Shown: piece by piece, positions 54,167 through 62,628 of the stretch
How positions within the stretch are numbered: the first letter of the stretch is position 1
Layout: each line of letters opens with the position of its first letter
Assembly: GCF_903772925.1 (NCBI RefSeq)
Contig: NZ_LR812090.1
Location: forward strand, 624,629 to 688,628
Source of the DNA: Alteromonas macleodii
Lineage (GTDB): Bacteria; Pseudomonadota; Gammaproteobacteria; Enterobacterales; Alteromonadaceae
Length of the DNA: 64,000 nucleotides
Reading direction: 5' to 3'
Position numbers and translations under genes: made by a program
The notes under the pieces: generated by a model
What the model was told of the DNA's origin: nothing
What the model saw: only the letters and a program-made list of their open reading frames with translations
Database searches by the model: none

Positions 54167-55162
54167 ATGAGCAAGATGACAACCATTCTTCGCCTTCCAT
54201 CATCGCCGTCAAACGCGAACTCTTTATTGAGTCGTTTATATCAATCCACACCTGCGTTGTTGCTGCCTGTAATCGGCTTGCTGATGTTTCTGGCTATTTG
54301 GAATGGCGTTGCAAAAAGTATCGATACATCGTTAGGCCAATTTCCAGGCCCTGTACAAGTTTTTGAACAAGCGGGTGCTTTAATAGACGAGCATGTCGCC
54401 CAGCGTGAAAAGGCAGACGCGTTTTATCAACGCCAAGAAGAACGAAATGCAGCTCGTGTGGCGCAAGACCCTACTTATGAGCCAAAGGTACGAGACTTTA
54501 CCGGTGCACCTACTTTCTTCGATCAAATTTGGACCAGTCTTTACACGGTTATGGTTGGATTCTTTATTGCATCAGTAGTCGCAGTCCCATTAGGAATTTT
54601 GTGTGGTTTAAGTAAATCAGCCTACACGGCTATAAACCCGCTTATTCAATTATTCAAACCCGTTTCGCCACTAGCATGGTTACCACTAGTTACTATGGTA
54701 GTAAGTGCGCTTTATGTTAGCGAAGACCCAGCGTTTTCAAAGTCGTTTGTTACTTCTGCCTTCACGGTCTCGCTTTGCTGCCTATGGCCAACCCTTATTA
54801 ACACTGCGGTAGGGGTGTCAAACATTGAAAAAGATCTTATCAACGTGAGCAAAGTGCTGCGTCTTACGCCTTTTGCTCACCTTACGAAAATAGTACTGCC
54901 ATCTTCAATTCCAATGATTTTCACTGGGCTTCGATTATCGCTTGGTATTGGTTGGATGGTACTCATAGCAGCAGAGATGCTTGCCCAAAACCCAGGGTTA
55001 GGAAAGTTTGTCTGGGATGAGTTTCAAAACGGTAGCTCAGAATCCTTAGCCCGAATCATGGTGGCAGTATTAACTATCGGTGTAATCGGCTTCGTACTGG
55101 ACCGTTTAATGTTATCAATTCAGCGCGCAGTAAGCTGGGATAAGTCGAGCGTATTACGCTAA
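54167..55162 (+). CDS. nrtB: Nitrate ABC transporter permease NrtB
   Basis: The 331-residue inner-membrane permease has an N-terminal TM (LLLPVIGLLMFLAIWNGVAK). A charged periplasmic stretch follows (REKADAFYQRQEERNAARVA), then five or so TMs. The ATPase-contact loop is LRLTPFAHLTKIVLPSSIP (EAA-like). ATG 54167 has caggag upstream; the frame is open 54 nt further, without a site. It is coupled with nrtA and nrtC. Confidence 0.93.
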   Translation: MSKMTTILRLPSSPSNANSLLSRLYQSTPALLLPVIGLLMFLAIWNGVAKSIDTSLGQFPGPVQVFEQAGALIDEHVAQREKADAFYQRQEERNAARVAQDPTYEPKVRDFTGAPTFFDQIWTSLYTVMVGFFIASVVAVPLGILCGLSKSAYTAINPLIQLFKPVSPLAWLPLVTMVVSALYVSEDPAFSKSFVTSAFTVSLCCLWPTLINTAVGVSNIEKDLINVSKVLRLTPFAHLTKIVLPSSIPMIFTGLRLSLGIGWMVLIAAEMLAQNPGLGKFVWDEFQNGSSESLARIMVAVLTIGVIGFVLDRLMLSIQRAVSWDKSSVLR

Positions 55163-55178
55163 TTTTGAGGAGAAATTT

Positions 55179-56054
55179 ATGCAGACTAGACACTTAGAGT
55201 TAGAGCAGGTAGGTATCGACTTCCCAACACCCAAAGGGCCATTTACTGCGCTTCAAGATGTAAATCTTAAAATTAGCAAAGGTGAATTTGTTTCATTGAT
55301 TGGCCACTCTGGTTGCGGAAAGTCGACAGTACTAAATATTATTGCGGGTTTACACCAAGCGACTTCAGGAGGCGTGATATTAGATGGCGCTGAAGTGAAG
55401 CAGCCTGGACCTGAGCGCGCCGTAGTATTTCAAAACCATTCGCTATTACCCTGGCTTACTGTTTATAAAAATGTTGAGCTGGCCGTTAAATCGACCATGC
55501 GAGGTAAGAGTAAAGGCGAGATGCGCGAATGGATCATGCACAACTTAGAGCTTGTACACATGACTCACGCACTCGACAAATTGCCAAGTGAGATCTCAGG
55601 GGGTATGAAACAACGAGTAGGTATCGCTCGTGCATTGGCAATGGAACCTAAAGTGCTATTGATGGACGAACCGTTCGGTGCGCTTGACGCATTAACTCGC
55701 GCACACCTTCAAGACTCTTTAATGGAAATACATGCTGACTTGGGTAACACCGTCATCATGATTACTCATGACGTGGATGAGGCCGTGTTGCTATCTGATC
55801 GCATCGTAATGATGAACAATGGGCCCGCCGCCACCATTGGTGAAATTCTAGATATTGAGTTGCCTCGCCCGCGTGACCGATTAGCACTTGCCGACAACAA
55901 ACAATATAACCACTACCGACATGAGGTATTAACCTTCCTTTACGACAAGCAGAAAAAGGTTGAAACCGTTACTTCACGTACTAACAACGGAACATCAAAA
56001 CCCAGCGGGGTGACATCTGAAAAAAAAGACACTAAAAACTCAGATGCTGCCTAG
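55179..56054 (+). CDS. nrtC: Nitrate ABC transporter ATP-binding protein NrtC
   Basis: The 291-residue ATPase has Walker A GHSGCGKST (42-50), signature SGGMKQR (140-146), Walker B LLMDEP (160-165) and the switch His in MITHDVDEA. It corresponds to the NrtD-type ATPase without the solute-binding C-terminal fusion of cyanobacterial NrtC. The C-terminal tail is Lys/Ser/Thr-rich. It starts 16 nt after nrtB. Confidence 0.93.
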   Translation: MQTRHLELEQVGIDFPTPKGPFTALQDVNLKISKGEFVSLIGHSGCGKSTVLNIIAGLHQATSGGVILDGAEVKQPGPERAVVFQNHSLLPWLTVYKNVELAVKSTMRGKSKGEMREWIMHNLELVHMTHALDKLPSEISGGMKQRVGIARALAMEPKVLLMDEPFGALDALTRAHLQDSLMEIHADLGNTVIMITHDVDEAVLLSDRIVMMNNGPAATIGEILDIELPRPRDRLALADNKQYNHYRHEVLTFLYDKQKKVETVTSRTNNGTSKPSGVTSEKKDTKNSDAA

Positions 56055-56073
56055 CACTATCGGCATCTGATAA

Positions 56074-56093
56074 GGGCGGTAGTTGTACCGCCC
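56074..56093 (+). terminator. Hairpin between nrtC and the porin gene
   Basis: GGGCGGTA / TACCGCCC stem with GTTG loop. No T-run follows, so it may reduce rather than end transcription, or stabilise the mRNA end. Confidence 0.5.
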
Positions 56094-56191
56094 ACAACGT
56101 ATAACTTTCACTTTTCAACCGGCATTTTTATGCTGGCCGGGTAAGTGTTGACTAATAAAAAACAAAACCGAAAAACCGATAGGGAACACGC

Positions 56192-57412
56192 ATGAACACG
56201 TTTCAAAAACTAAGCATTAATATGTTAGCTGCCTCTGTTATGGCAGTACTCGGTGGCAGTGCGATGGCTGCTGATATTCACACTGCACTAAGTGACTCAA
56301 AGGCATGGGCTGACCTTAATTTGCGTTATGAGGCCGTAGATCAAGACAACGCGCTAGAAGATGCAAGCGCGTTGACCTTACGTACACGTTTAGGCTTTAG
56401 CTCAGGAAGTGTTAATGGTTTCTCATTTACCGCCGAGGTTGAAGACAGCCGCATTGTAATGGGGCAAGATGAGTTTACCGTAGGGCCTACTGGCTTCAAT
56501 GTGGGTGAATACTCTGTTATCGCTGACCCAGAAACGACCGAAGTTGACCAAGCCTTTATTCAATACAAAACAGATGGCTTTACAGCCAAAGTTGGGCGCC
56601 AAGTTATTACGCTAGACGACCACAGATTTGTTGGTCACGTTGGTTGGAGACAGGACCGCCAGACCTTTGATGCCGTAAGCGCAAAGTATGCGGCAACTGA
56701 CAATCTAGAGCTTTTCTACAGCTATTTATATAAGCGTAACCGCATTTTCGCCGAAGCTGCTGATTTAGATTCAAAAGATCATATCCTTCACGCTACTTAT
56801 AAGTCGAAAATCGGTAAGTTTGTGGCCTACGCGTATTTATTAGAAGTAGATAATGATACAGACAATGCTCTGGATACGTATGGTGTAAGCTATGATGGAA
56901 AGATGAAAGGTGACAGCGTAAATTGGGCTTATGGCGCTGAGTTTGCTACGCAATCGAGCGAAGCTGGCGCAGGAGAAACAGCCACTGATTTCGATGCGTC
57001 TTACCTAAATGCTTATCTAGCCGCAACCTTCTCTGGTGTAACGGCTAAAGTCGATTATGAAGTACTAGGTTCAGATGATGGACTGTATGGATTTGCAACA
57101 CCTCTTGCTACCCTACACAAGTTCAACGGTTGGACCGATCAGTTTTTGGGTACGCCAGCACAAGGCTTACAAGACCTTAAATTTTCACTTTCTGGTGGCC
57201 TAGCCGGTGGTAAGTGGCTTTTGGCTTATCATGACTTCAGCGCTGACGACAGCAGCAATGGCGTTGATGATTTAGGTAGCGAATTCAATGTTCAATACAC
57301 CAAGAAGTTTGCTGGTAAGTATAATTTCGGCATCAAGTACGGTACTTACGACGCGGGCGATATAAAAGTAGATGCTAACCGCTTTTGGATGTGGGTTGGT
57401 ACACGTTTTTAA
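56192..57412 (+). CDS. Outer-membrane porin, alginate-export-like
   Basis: The 406-residue protein has a signal peptide (cleavage after AMAA, about 27) and a beta-barrel ending RFWMWVGTRF, with the C-terminal Phe typical of outer-membrane proteins. Motifs LNLRYEAVDQDNALEDASAL, LTLRTRLGF and GRQVITLDDHRFVGHVGWRQ match the alginate-export/OprD-like porin group. Placed after nrtABC, it probably lets nitrate or nitrite cross the outer membrane; that substrate is inference from position. gggaac lies before the ATG. Confidence 0.8.
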   Translation: MNTFQKLSINMLAASVMAVLGGSAMAADIHTALSDSKAWADLNLRYEAVDQDNALEDASALTLRTRLGFSSGSVNGFSFTAEVEDSRIVMGQDEFTVGPTGFNVGEYSVIADPETTEVDQAFIQYKTDGFTAKVGRQVITLDDHRFVGHVGWRQDRQTFDAVSAKYAATDNLELFYSYLYKRNRIFAEAADLDSKDHILHATYKSKIGKFVAYAYLLEVDNDTDNALDTYGVSYDGKMKGDSVNWAYGAEFATQSSEAGAGETATDFDASYLNAYLAATFSGVTAKVDYEVLGSDDGLYGFATPLATLHKFNGWTDQFLGTPAQGLQDLKFSLSGGLAGGKWLLAYHDFSADDSSNGVDDLGSEFNVQYTKKFAGKYNFGIKYGTYDAGDIKVDANRFWMWVGTRF

Positions 57413-57483
57413 TCGCCGCGCGAATCAACTTGCAGACGCTAGCATCGCGTTACAGCTTCACCAAACTTTGATTGGCTAAGTCG

Positions 57484-58074
57484 TTACTGACTTAGCCAGC
57501 CTTTTTCAACGGCTATATCTAGCTGCTGCATAACATAGTTCCACAATGCTGGCGCACACGATTTTAAATGTGCATTTCGCGCCTCAATTTTCTCCCTTGC
57601 AATGCCGTGACGCTTCCAGCTTCCTCCATTGTCTTTCATATTTTGAAATACAGGAAGTACTCGGTCCATGGCTTTAGCAAACTCTGCATCAGCGGTTTCT
57701 GCAGCTTCAAACTCAAGCCATAAATTGAGCAGTTCGCTATCAAGTGGGCTTGGCAATAAGCCAAAAATGCGCTTAGCGGCCGCAAGTTCCTTTTCAGCTT
57801 GTGCGTCATGGTCGGCTTGCTGGTTAAACGCAAACATATCGCCAGCGTCAATTTCTACGATATCGTGTATAAGGATCATGCGAATAACTCGTGTGATATC
57901 AATTGGCTTGGCTGCATATTCACTTAACATGTTTGCCATTAATGCGACGTGCCAGCTGTGCTCTGCTGAGTTTTCTTGGCGATAGTTATCACTTGGAAGC
58001 GTAATCTGACGCTTAACCGTTTTGAGTTGATCAAGTTCACAAATGAATTCGGCAAAGTCACTTACTGCATGCAT
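57484..58074 (-). CDS. yfbR: HD-domain 5'-nucleotidase YfbR
   Basis: The 196-residue HD-domain hydrolase has metal ligands in AEHSWHVALMA and ILIHDIVEIDAGD and an Asp in the AMDRVLPV segment. E. coli YfbR dephosphorylates deoxyribonucleoside 5'-monophosphates. I chose ATG 58074 (MHAVSDFAEF), preceded by taggag; the frame is open 42 nt further without a site. It follows the dsbA terminator. Confidence 0.88.
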   Translation of the reverse strand: MHAVSDFAEFICELDQLKTVKRQITLPSDNYRQENSAEHSWHVALMANMLSEYAAKPIDITRVIRMILIHDIVEIDAGDMFAFNQQADHDAQAEKELAAAKRIFGLLPSPLDSELLNLWLEFEAAETADAEFAKAMDRVLPVFQNMKDNGGSWKRHGIAREKIEARNAHLKSCAPALWNYVMQQLDIAVEKGWLSQ

Positions 58075-58094
58075 TTGGGGGCTCCTAGGCGTAA

Positions 58095-58118
58095 AAATGG
58101 GCGCAAGAGCGCCCATTT
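58095..58118 (-). terminator. dsbA terminator
   Basis: AAATGGGCGC / GCGCCCATTT is a 10-bp perfect stem with a 4-nt loop, followed on the minus strand by ATTTTTAC. Confidence 0.8.
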
Positions 58119-58152
58119 CGTAATTAAAGATGTAATTGGTTGTTAAACTAAA

Positions 58153-58785
58153 TTACTTCTGTTCTGACAACCACACAATCAGATCAGCGATGTCATCGTA
58201 TGACATATCAGCGGTAAACGTTGGCTGATATTTACCGTTAATAATAAAGCTAGGAACACCTGTTAGGTGCTCACGGTACTCATCAATTTGCTGTTGGTTT
58301 TTGCGCACCATGCTATTAACGCCGAAGCTCTTAGCCATTTTATCAAATTCTGCACCGTCAACGCCGTTAACCACGAAGATATTGCGAAGGTCTTTCAGCC
58401 CTGTAATAGACGCGCGCTGCTTATGAATATAGTTAAAGATAGCACCGTTCATTGCATCTTCTTGCTTCATTGCACGTGCAATAAGCATGGCTTTAGTAGC
58501 ATCGTCTTGAACTTCTGGGCCGGTAAAGCGCATAAAGTTTACGTGTACTTTATTGAACTTAGTGCCGTCGCTTTTCTTTTCTTTAATTTGTGCAACGATT
58601 GGCTCAAATTGGAAGCAGTGCGGGCACCAAAATGAGAAGTACTCAGTAATTACTGGTTTATCTGTGGCTTCTTTATCAAGCACTTTATAGTGCGTGCCTT
58701 CTTTCCATTTAGACGCTGGCTCTTGAGCGCAAGCTGTTAATGGCAAAAGCATTGCCATGACAAACATTACTGCAAACTTTTTCAT
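58153..58785 (-). CDS. dsbA: Thiol:disulfide interchange protein DsbA, possible lipoprotein
   Basis: The 210-residue oxidoreductase has active site FWCPHCFQF (CPHC) and cis-proline in TGVPSFIING. It oxidises cysteines in exported proteins and is recycled by DsbB. The signal peptide ends LPLTACA: LTAC with Cys19 resembles a lipobox, so it may be a membrane-anchored lipoprotein rather than soluble like E. coli DsbA. Identity is firm; lipidation is inference. Confidence 0.93.
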   Translation of the reverse strand: MKKFAVMFVMAMLLPLTACAQEPASKWKEGTHYKVLDKEATDKPVITEYFSFWCPHCFQFEPIVAQIKEKKSDGTKFNKVHVNFMRFTGPEVQDDATKAMLIARAMKQEDAMNGAIFNYIHKQRASITGLKDLRNIFVVNGVDGAEFDKMAKSFGVNSMVRKNQQQIDEYREHLTGVPSFIINGKYQPTFTADMSYDDIADLIVWLSEQK

Positions 58786-59249
58786 GGATTATGATCCTGT
58801 ATTAAAAAACAATCTTTCGAGGTTGAGATTATCACAGCCTTATTCGCTTAACTAGGACCTGTTTTACTTCAAAGTCTTAGTACGCGATAAGCTCACTAAA
58901 AAACGGGGTTCAACGACAAGGTTTACGTTTTATCGCGAAAAAACATTGTTCTTACATAGAAAGCAAAAAATAGCATGATAACTCTGTCTTCCATAAGGCG
59001 AACGACTGATACAGGATAAATGCTCAACCATGAACAGAATATGAATTTTACGAAGTGTGAATGTAAGTGAGAGCGTAGCAGGGGGTAGGTCAGTGCTTTG
59101 GACCATACCAGAAATAATACTGAAAAGTACCGCTGTAAATAAACCAAGTTTATGAAAGCATAAGATAAGGGTTACAAATAAATGTAACCCTTCAATTTGT
59201 TGAATATAGACCAACCTTTATGTAAAGAGGTAAGTCTTACTTATGTTAG
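58786..59249. other. Intergenic region between dsbA and btuB
   Basis: This 464-bp gap holds the dsbA promoter side and the btuB 3' hairpin. Frames at 58923-59147 and 58930-59214 overlap each other on the minus strand and show no family feature. No other element recognised. Confidence 0.4.
59167..59192 (-). terminator. btuB 3' hairpin
   Basis: AAGGGTTACA / TGTAACCCTT is a 10-bp perfect stem with a 6-nt loop downstream of the btuB stop. T-run is weak on the minus strand (CTTATCTTATG). Confidence 0.6.
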
Positions 59250-61172
59250 CTACATGGTGTAGTTAACAGAAAGTAGCGCACGGCGCTCTTGCCCTGCGTA
59301 GCCTACAATGTCTTCATAGTCGGTATCGAATGCATTGTCGACTTTCAACGATACCTGCCACTGACTATCAATTTGATAACCTACGTTAACGGTTGCAAGG
59401 GTATAAACTGAAAGCGCTAATGTTTGAGATGGCTCAGGGAATGGTGGGAAGAACGTATCGTAACGGCTTCCGGTGTAGGCCAGCTTGGTGTAAAAGCTGA
59501 ACTTTTCTGTACCAAAGTCAGTGGTATAAGTTATCGAGCCTTGATGGCGAGCGCGACGTAACTCGGTGCTTGTGATACCACTGTCAGTTTGTTTAGCGTC
59601 TAAATAGCTGTAGGCGGCGGTAAGGTCCCCATAGCCACTGTCCCAATTTAGCTCTACATCAATCCCTTCTCGTGAACTTTCTCCGTCGATATTATCAGCA
59701 CTGGACGCACCCAAGTCAGGTACAAATACAAAGCCGTTAATTTCGTCTTCAAGATCGGTGGTATAGGTACTGATTTGACCAGAAAGCGATTGCCAGTTGG
59801 CTTTAACACCTACTTCCCACTCTTCACTGGTTTCAGGCTCTAGGTTAGGGTTTCCGATGAAACTTGCTGGGAAATAACCAAAGCGTTCAGTAAATGTTGG
59901 TGTTTTTACGGCTCTACCATAGCTTGTGAAAACAGCGTAGTGGTCGTTAAGTTGCCATCTCAAACCGCCGCGATAACTTACGGCATTGTCGAACTCACTA
60001 TTATTGTCGAACCTTGCGCTTAATGTTGCCGTTAACGATTCAGTTAACTCGCTGTTTGCTTCTGCAAATACGCTGTAGGTGTTGTCATGTTGTTTTTGAT
60101 TAGGATCGCCAAATCCAATAGGGCCGCGCTGGTCAAAAAGACGCTGCAGATATTCAATACCACCTGCAAAATCCCAATTGTCGAGGGTGTAAAAACTGGT
60201 CCAGTTTAACTCAATACGCTCGCCAGTGGTGCCGCCTGTATCCGTACCCGATTCAGTATTATCGTTTTCATCTTTGCGATAGTGTGCACTTAATGCCGAG
60301 CGGTAGCCTGTGTTTTCAGGGGCAAATTCCCATCTTAATTTCGCACTAACTTGTGTGCCATCTGTTACGTTATCTGTATCGGCGGGAAGACCGGTTATTA
60401 CAAAGTCAGTACCGTCATAATCATTTTCATATTGAACAGTACGTAAATTCGCGATGAAGGTGTGCTCGGTAGTGGCGGCATAATTAAGGTTTATGCCGGC
60501 AGTCATATTGTCATATCCATCATCTTCGTTACCAACGCGAGATACGTTATCGCCGTCAGTTCGAATATAGCTCGCGTAGGCAGACACACCCACGTTATCG
60601 CTTTGTGAGCGCGCATTCATGCTACCCTGAAGGGTGCCTTGAGTGCCTACGCCAGCAGAAAAATCTACGTGAGAAACATTGTCGGAAAACTGGCCAGATT
60701 TAGTGGTAATGCTTAGTACACCACCAATTGCGCCGCTACCCCACCTCGCACTTTGCGGGCCGCGAAGTAGCTCAATGCGCACTACGTTGGCGCTAGTTAG
60801 GTGAGCAAGGTCAACAAGGCTCCCTTGGCCTATATCATTGGCAACAACACCATCAATTAAAACGAGTAGATGGTTAGTTTCACCGCCGCGCACGCGCAGT
60901 TCGGTTAAACCACCAGGGCTACCTGACTGAGACAAGCTAACGCCGGGTAGGCCGCGAATGAGATCGGTAAGTTGAAGTGCGCCCGAAGCTTTAATATCAC
61001 TTTCAGTGAGTACCGATACTGAACCAGGAAGCTTGGTCAATGAAATAGGCAAACGCGTGCCTGTAACCGTTAAGGTTTCGATATCTTGATCTGAAGTTTG
61101 AGCAAAGGCAGGTGTGCTTAAGCACGAAATAACTGCAGCGCTAAGGGCTGCTTTAGTAAAATGTGTACGCAT
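59250..61172 (-). CDS. btuB: Vitamin B12 TonB-dependent receptor BtuB
   Basis: This is an outer-membrane receptor of about 640 residues for cobalamin. A signal peptide (cleavage after AFA) is followed by a TonB box in DIETLTVTGTR. The plug has LPGVSLSQSGSPGGLTELRVRG and VLIDGVVANDIGQG, and a beta-barrel ends LLSVNYTM. A cobalamin riboswitch precedes it, which confirms the ligand class. ATG 61172 (MRTHFTKAAL) starts the signal peptide; the frame also runs to GTG 61202, and neither has a clear Shine-Dalgarno. Confidence 0.92.
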   Translation of the reverse strand: MRTHFTKAALSAAVISCLSTPAFAQTSDQDIETLTVTGTRLPISLTKLPGSVSVLTESDIKASGALQLTDLIRGLPGVSLSQSGSPGGLTELRVRGGETNHLLVLIDGVVANDIGQGSLVDLAHLTSANVVRIELLRGPQSARWGSGAIGGVLSITTKSGQFSDNVSHVDFSAGVGTQGTLQGSMNARSQSDNVGVSAYASYIRTDGDNVSRVGNEDDGYDNMTAGINLNYAATTEHTFIANLRTVQYENDYDGTDFVITGLPADTDNVTDGTQVSAKLRWEFAPENTGYRSALSAHYRKDENDNTESGTDTGGTTGERIELNWTSFYTLDNWDFAGGIEYLQRLFDQRGPIGFGDPNQKQHDNTYSVFAEANSELTESLTATLSARFDNNSEFDNAVSYRGGLRWQLNDHYAVFTSYGRAVKTPTFTERFGYFPASFIGNPNLEPETSEEWEVGVKANWQSLSGQISTYTTDLEDEINGFVFVPDLGASSADNIDGESSREGIDVELNWDSGYGDLTAAYSYLDAKQTDSGITSTELRRARHQGSITYTTDFGTEKFSFYTKLAYTGSRYDTFFPPFPEPSQTLALSVYTLATVNVGYQIDSQWQVSLKVDNAFDTDYEDIVGYAGQERRALLSVNYTM

Positions 61173-61274
61173 GGTTTTTATGTTGTCTTTGATGCGCTCC
61201 ACCCGAGCACATGATTAGGGAAAGTGCACGTTCTTGCTTAATTATGGATGTGAGCAAGCATACGACACCATGAA

Positions 61275-61475
61275 GTACAGGCCGGTATCCGGGCTTACTC
61301 ACCAATACCGATAAAGTAATGGCTCTTTTGCCTTCCCATCTAGTGGCGTCTAAATGCGCTGTAGCGCGTTAACGTATAAAAGACAGTGGCGAATGAAAAG
61401 AAAACGACAATGCGTTGAGTTTACCGTTGCGGGGGCAGCATCAGATTTTCACTGATTTCCCGTTTAACTCTTGTC
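61275..61475 (-). promoter_or_regulatory. Cobalamin (AdoCbl) riboswitch upstream of btuB
   Basis: On the minus strand the conserved core GATGCTGCCCCCGCAACGG is followed about 130 nt later by the B12 box AAGCCCGGATACCGGCCTG (61278-61296). GGTGAA-type and GAAGGC segments lie between. It lies directly before btuB and should repress it when cobalamin is abundant. Confidence 0.93.
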
Positions 61476-61519
61476 ACTTAGGTTGTTTTAAAGCGCGACA
61501 AAAGCACCTACACAGCGCG

Positions 61520-61525
61520 ATTATA
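61520..61525 (-). promoter_or_regulatory. Candidate -10 box for btuB
   Basis: TATAAT on the minus strand, about 45 nt before the riboswitch. A TTCGCT 18 nt upstream is only a weak -35. Confidence 0.45.
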
Positions 61526-61644
61526 TAGAACTTAAAAAGTGATAGCGAATACGGTTTCTTATACCTTACGCTTTTTCGTAACCCGCATACGGTTATTGAA
61601 CTAGGGTCATCGAAAAAGCGTTTTTCAGCAGTAAGGCAGAAGGC

Positions 61645-62628
61645 TCAGTACCCCAATTTTAGCGGAGGCTCCTGTAGTGCGGATAGCTGCTCTTTAAGGG
61701 CAAGTATTTGGCCTTCCCAATATTTGTCTTCAGCAAACCAAGGGAACGCACGAGGGAACGCGGGGTCTTCCCAGCGACGAGAAAGCCAAGCCATGTAATG
61801 CACCATGCGCATTGCCCGAAGAGGTTCGATAAGGGGAAGTTGTGCTGAATCAAACGAGTGAAATTCCTCGTAAGCTTCAACTAAGGTATCAAGCTGTAAC
61901 AGTTGTTGCTGACGGTCGCCGCTTAACATCATCCATAAGTCTTGGATCGCAGGCCCCATGCGGCAATCGTCTAAATCAACGAAGGTTGGGCCATCGCGCC
62001 ATAGTATATTGCCTGGGTGGCAGTCGCCGTGAAGACGAATGCTTGATGTTGGCTTGTAAACTTTTTTAGTTGCCTCTATTACAGGCTCGAGTATGGCGAA
62101 GAACGCCGTTTTTAAATGCTCAGGTAGCAGCGTACTTTGCAATAGAACCTGCTTGGGCTCATTCAGGTAGCTTTCAATATTAATTGAAGGGCGATGAGTA
62201 AACCCTTTAGCTGAGGCAACGCGGTGGATACGACCAATGAAACGCCCCATCCATTCGAGCTGGTCAAGGTTGTCATTCTCGAATTGTCTGCCGCCTACTG
62301 AAGGAAATAGCGCAAATCGATAGTCAGTTTCTGCCTCTGTGTGATGATGCAGCGTGTTACCGTTTAAAACGATAGGTGCAGCCAATGGAATTTCGTTATC
62401 CATAAGTTCAGCGGCAAACTCGTGCTCTTCAAGAATTTGCGCGTCTGTCCATCGACCTGGGCGATAGAATTTTGCCACATAGCGCTGACCATCTTCAGCC
62501 AAAAATTGATAAACGCGGTTTTCATAGCTGTTAAGCGCTAGTAGGCCGCTTTGAAGAAAAATGCCCTGGCTTTCCAGGGCATCTAATATGGTGTCTGGGC
62601 TAAGCCCAGAGAAAGAAAAATCTGTCAT
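61645..62628 (-). CDS. srkA: Stress-response kinase SrkA (YihE)
   Basis: The 327-residue Ser/Thr protein kinase of the RdoA family has N-terminal VYQFLAEDGQRYVAKFYRPGRW (ATP/Lys region) and catalytic HGDCHPGNILW near residue 200. FVDLDDCR carries the metal Asp, as in choline-kinase-like folds. E. coli YihE counters programmed death under stress (family knowledge). In E. coli it is upstream of dsbA; here it follows ccoG, overlapping by 4 nt (ATGA). Confidence 0.93.
   Translation of the reverse strand: MTDFSFSGLSPDTILDALESQGIFLQSGLLALNSYENRVYQFLAEDGQRYVAKFYRPGRWTDAQILEEHEFAAELMDNEIPLAAPIVLNGNTLHHHTEAETDYRFALFPSVGGRQFENDNLDQLEWMGRFIGRIHRVASAKGFTHRPSINIESYLNEPKQVLLQSTLLPEHLKTAFFAILEPVIEATKKVYKPTSSIRLHGDCHPGNILWRDGPTFVDLDDCRMGPAIQDLWMMLSGDRQQQLLQLDTLVEAYEEFHSFDSAQLPLIEPLRAMRMVHYMAWLSRRWEDPAFPRAFPWFAEDKYWEGQILALKEQLSALQEPPLKLGY

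Noticed and set aside
58923..59214. Two overlapping minus-strand frames between dsbA and btuB
   Set aside because: They are unrelated to any family, overlap each other, and one spans the btuB 3' hairpin.
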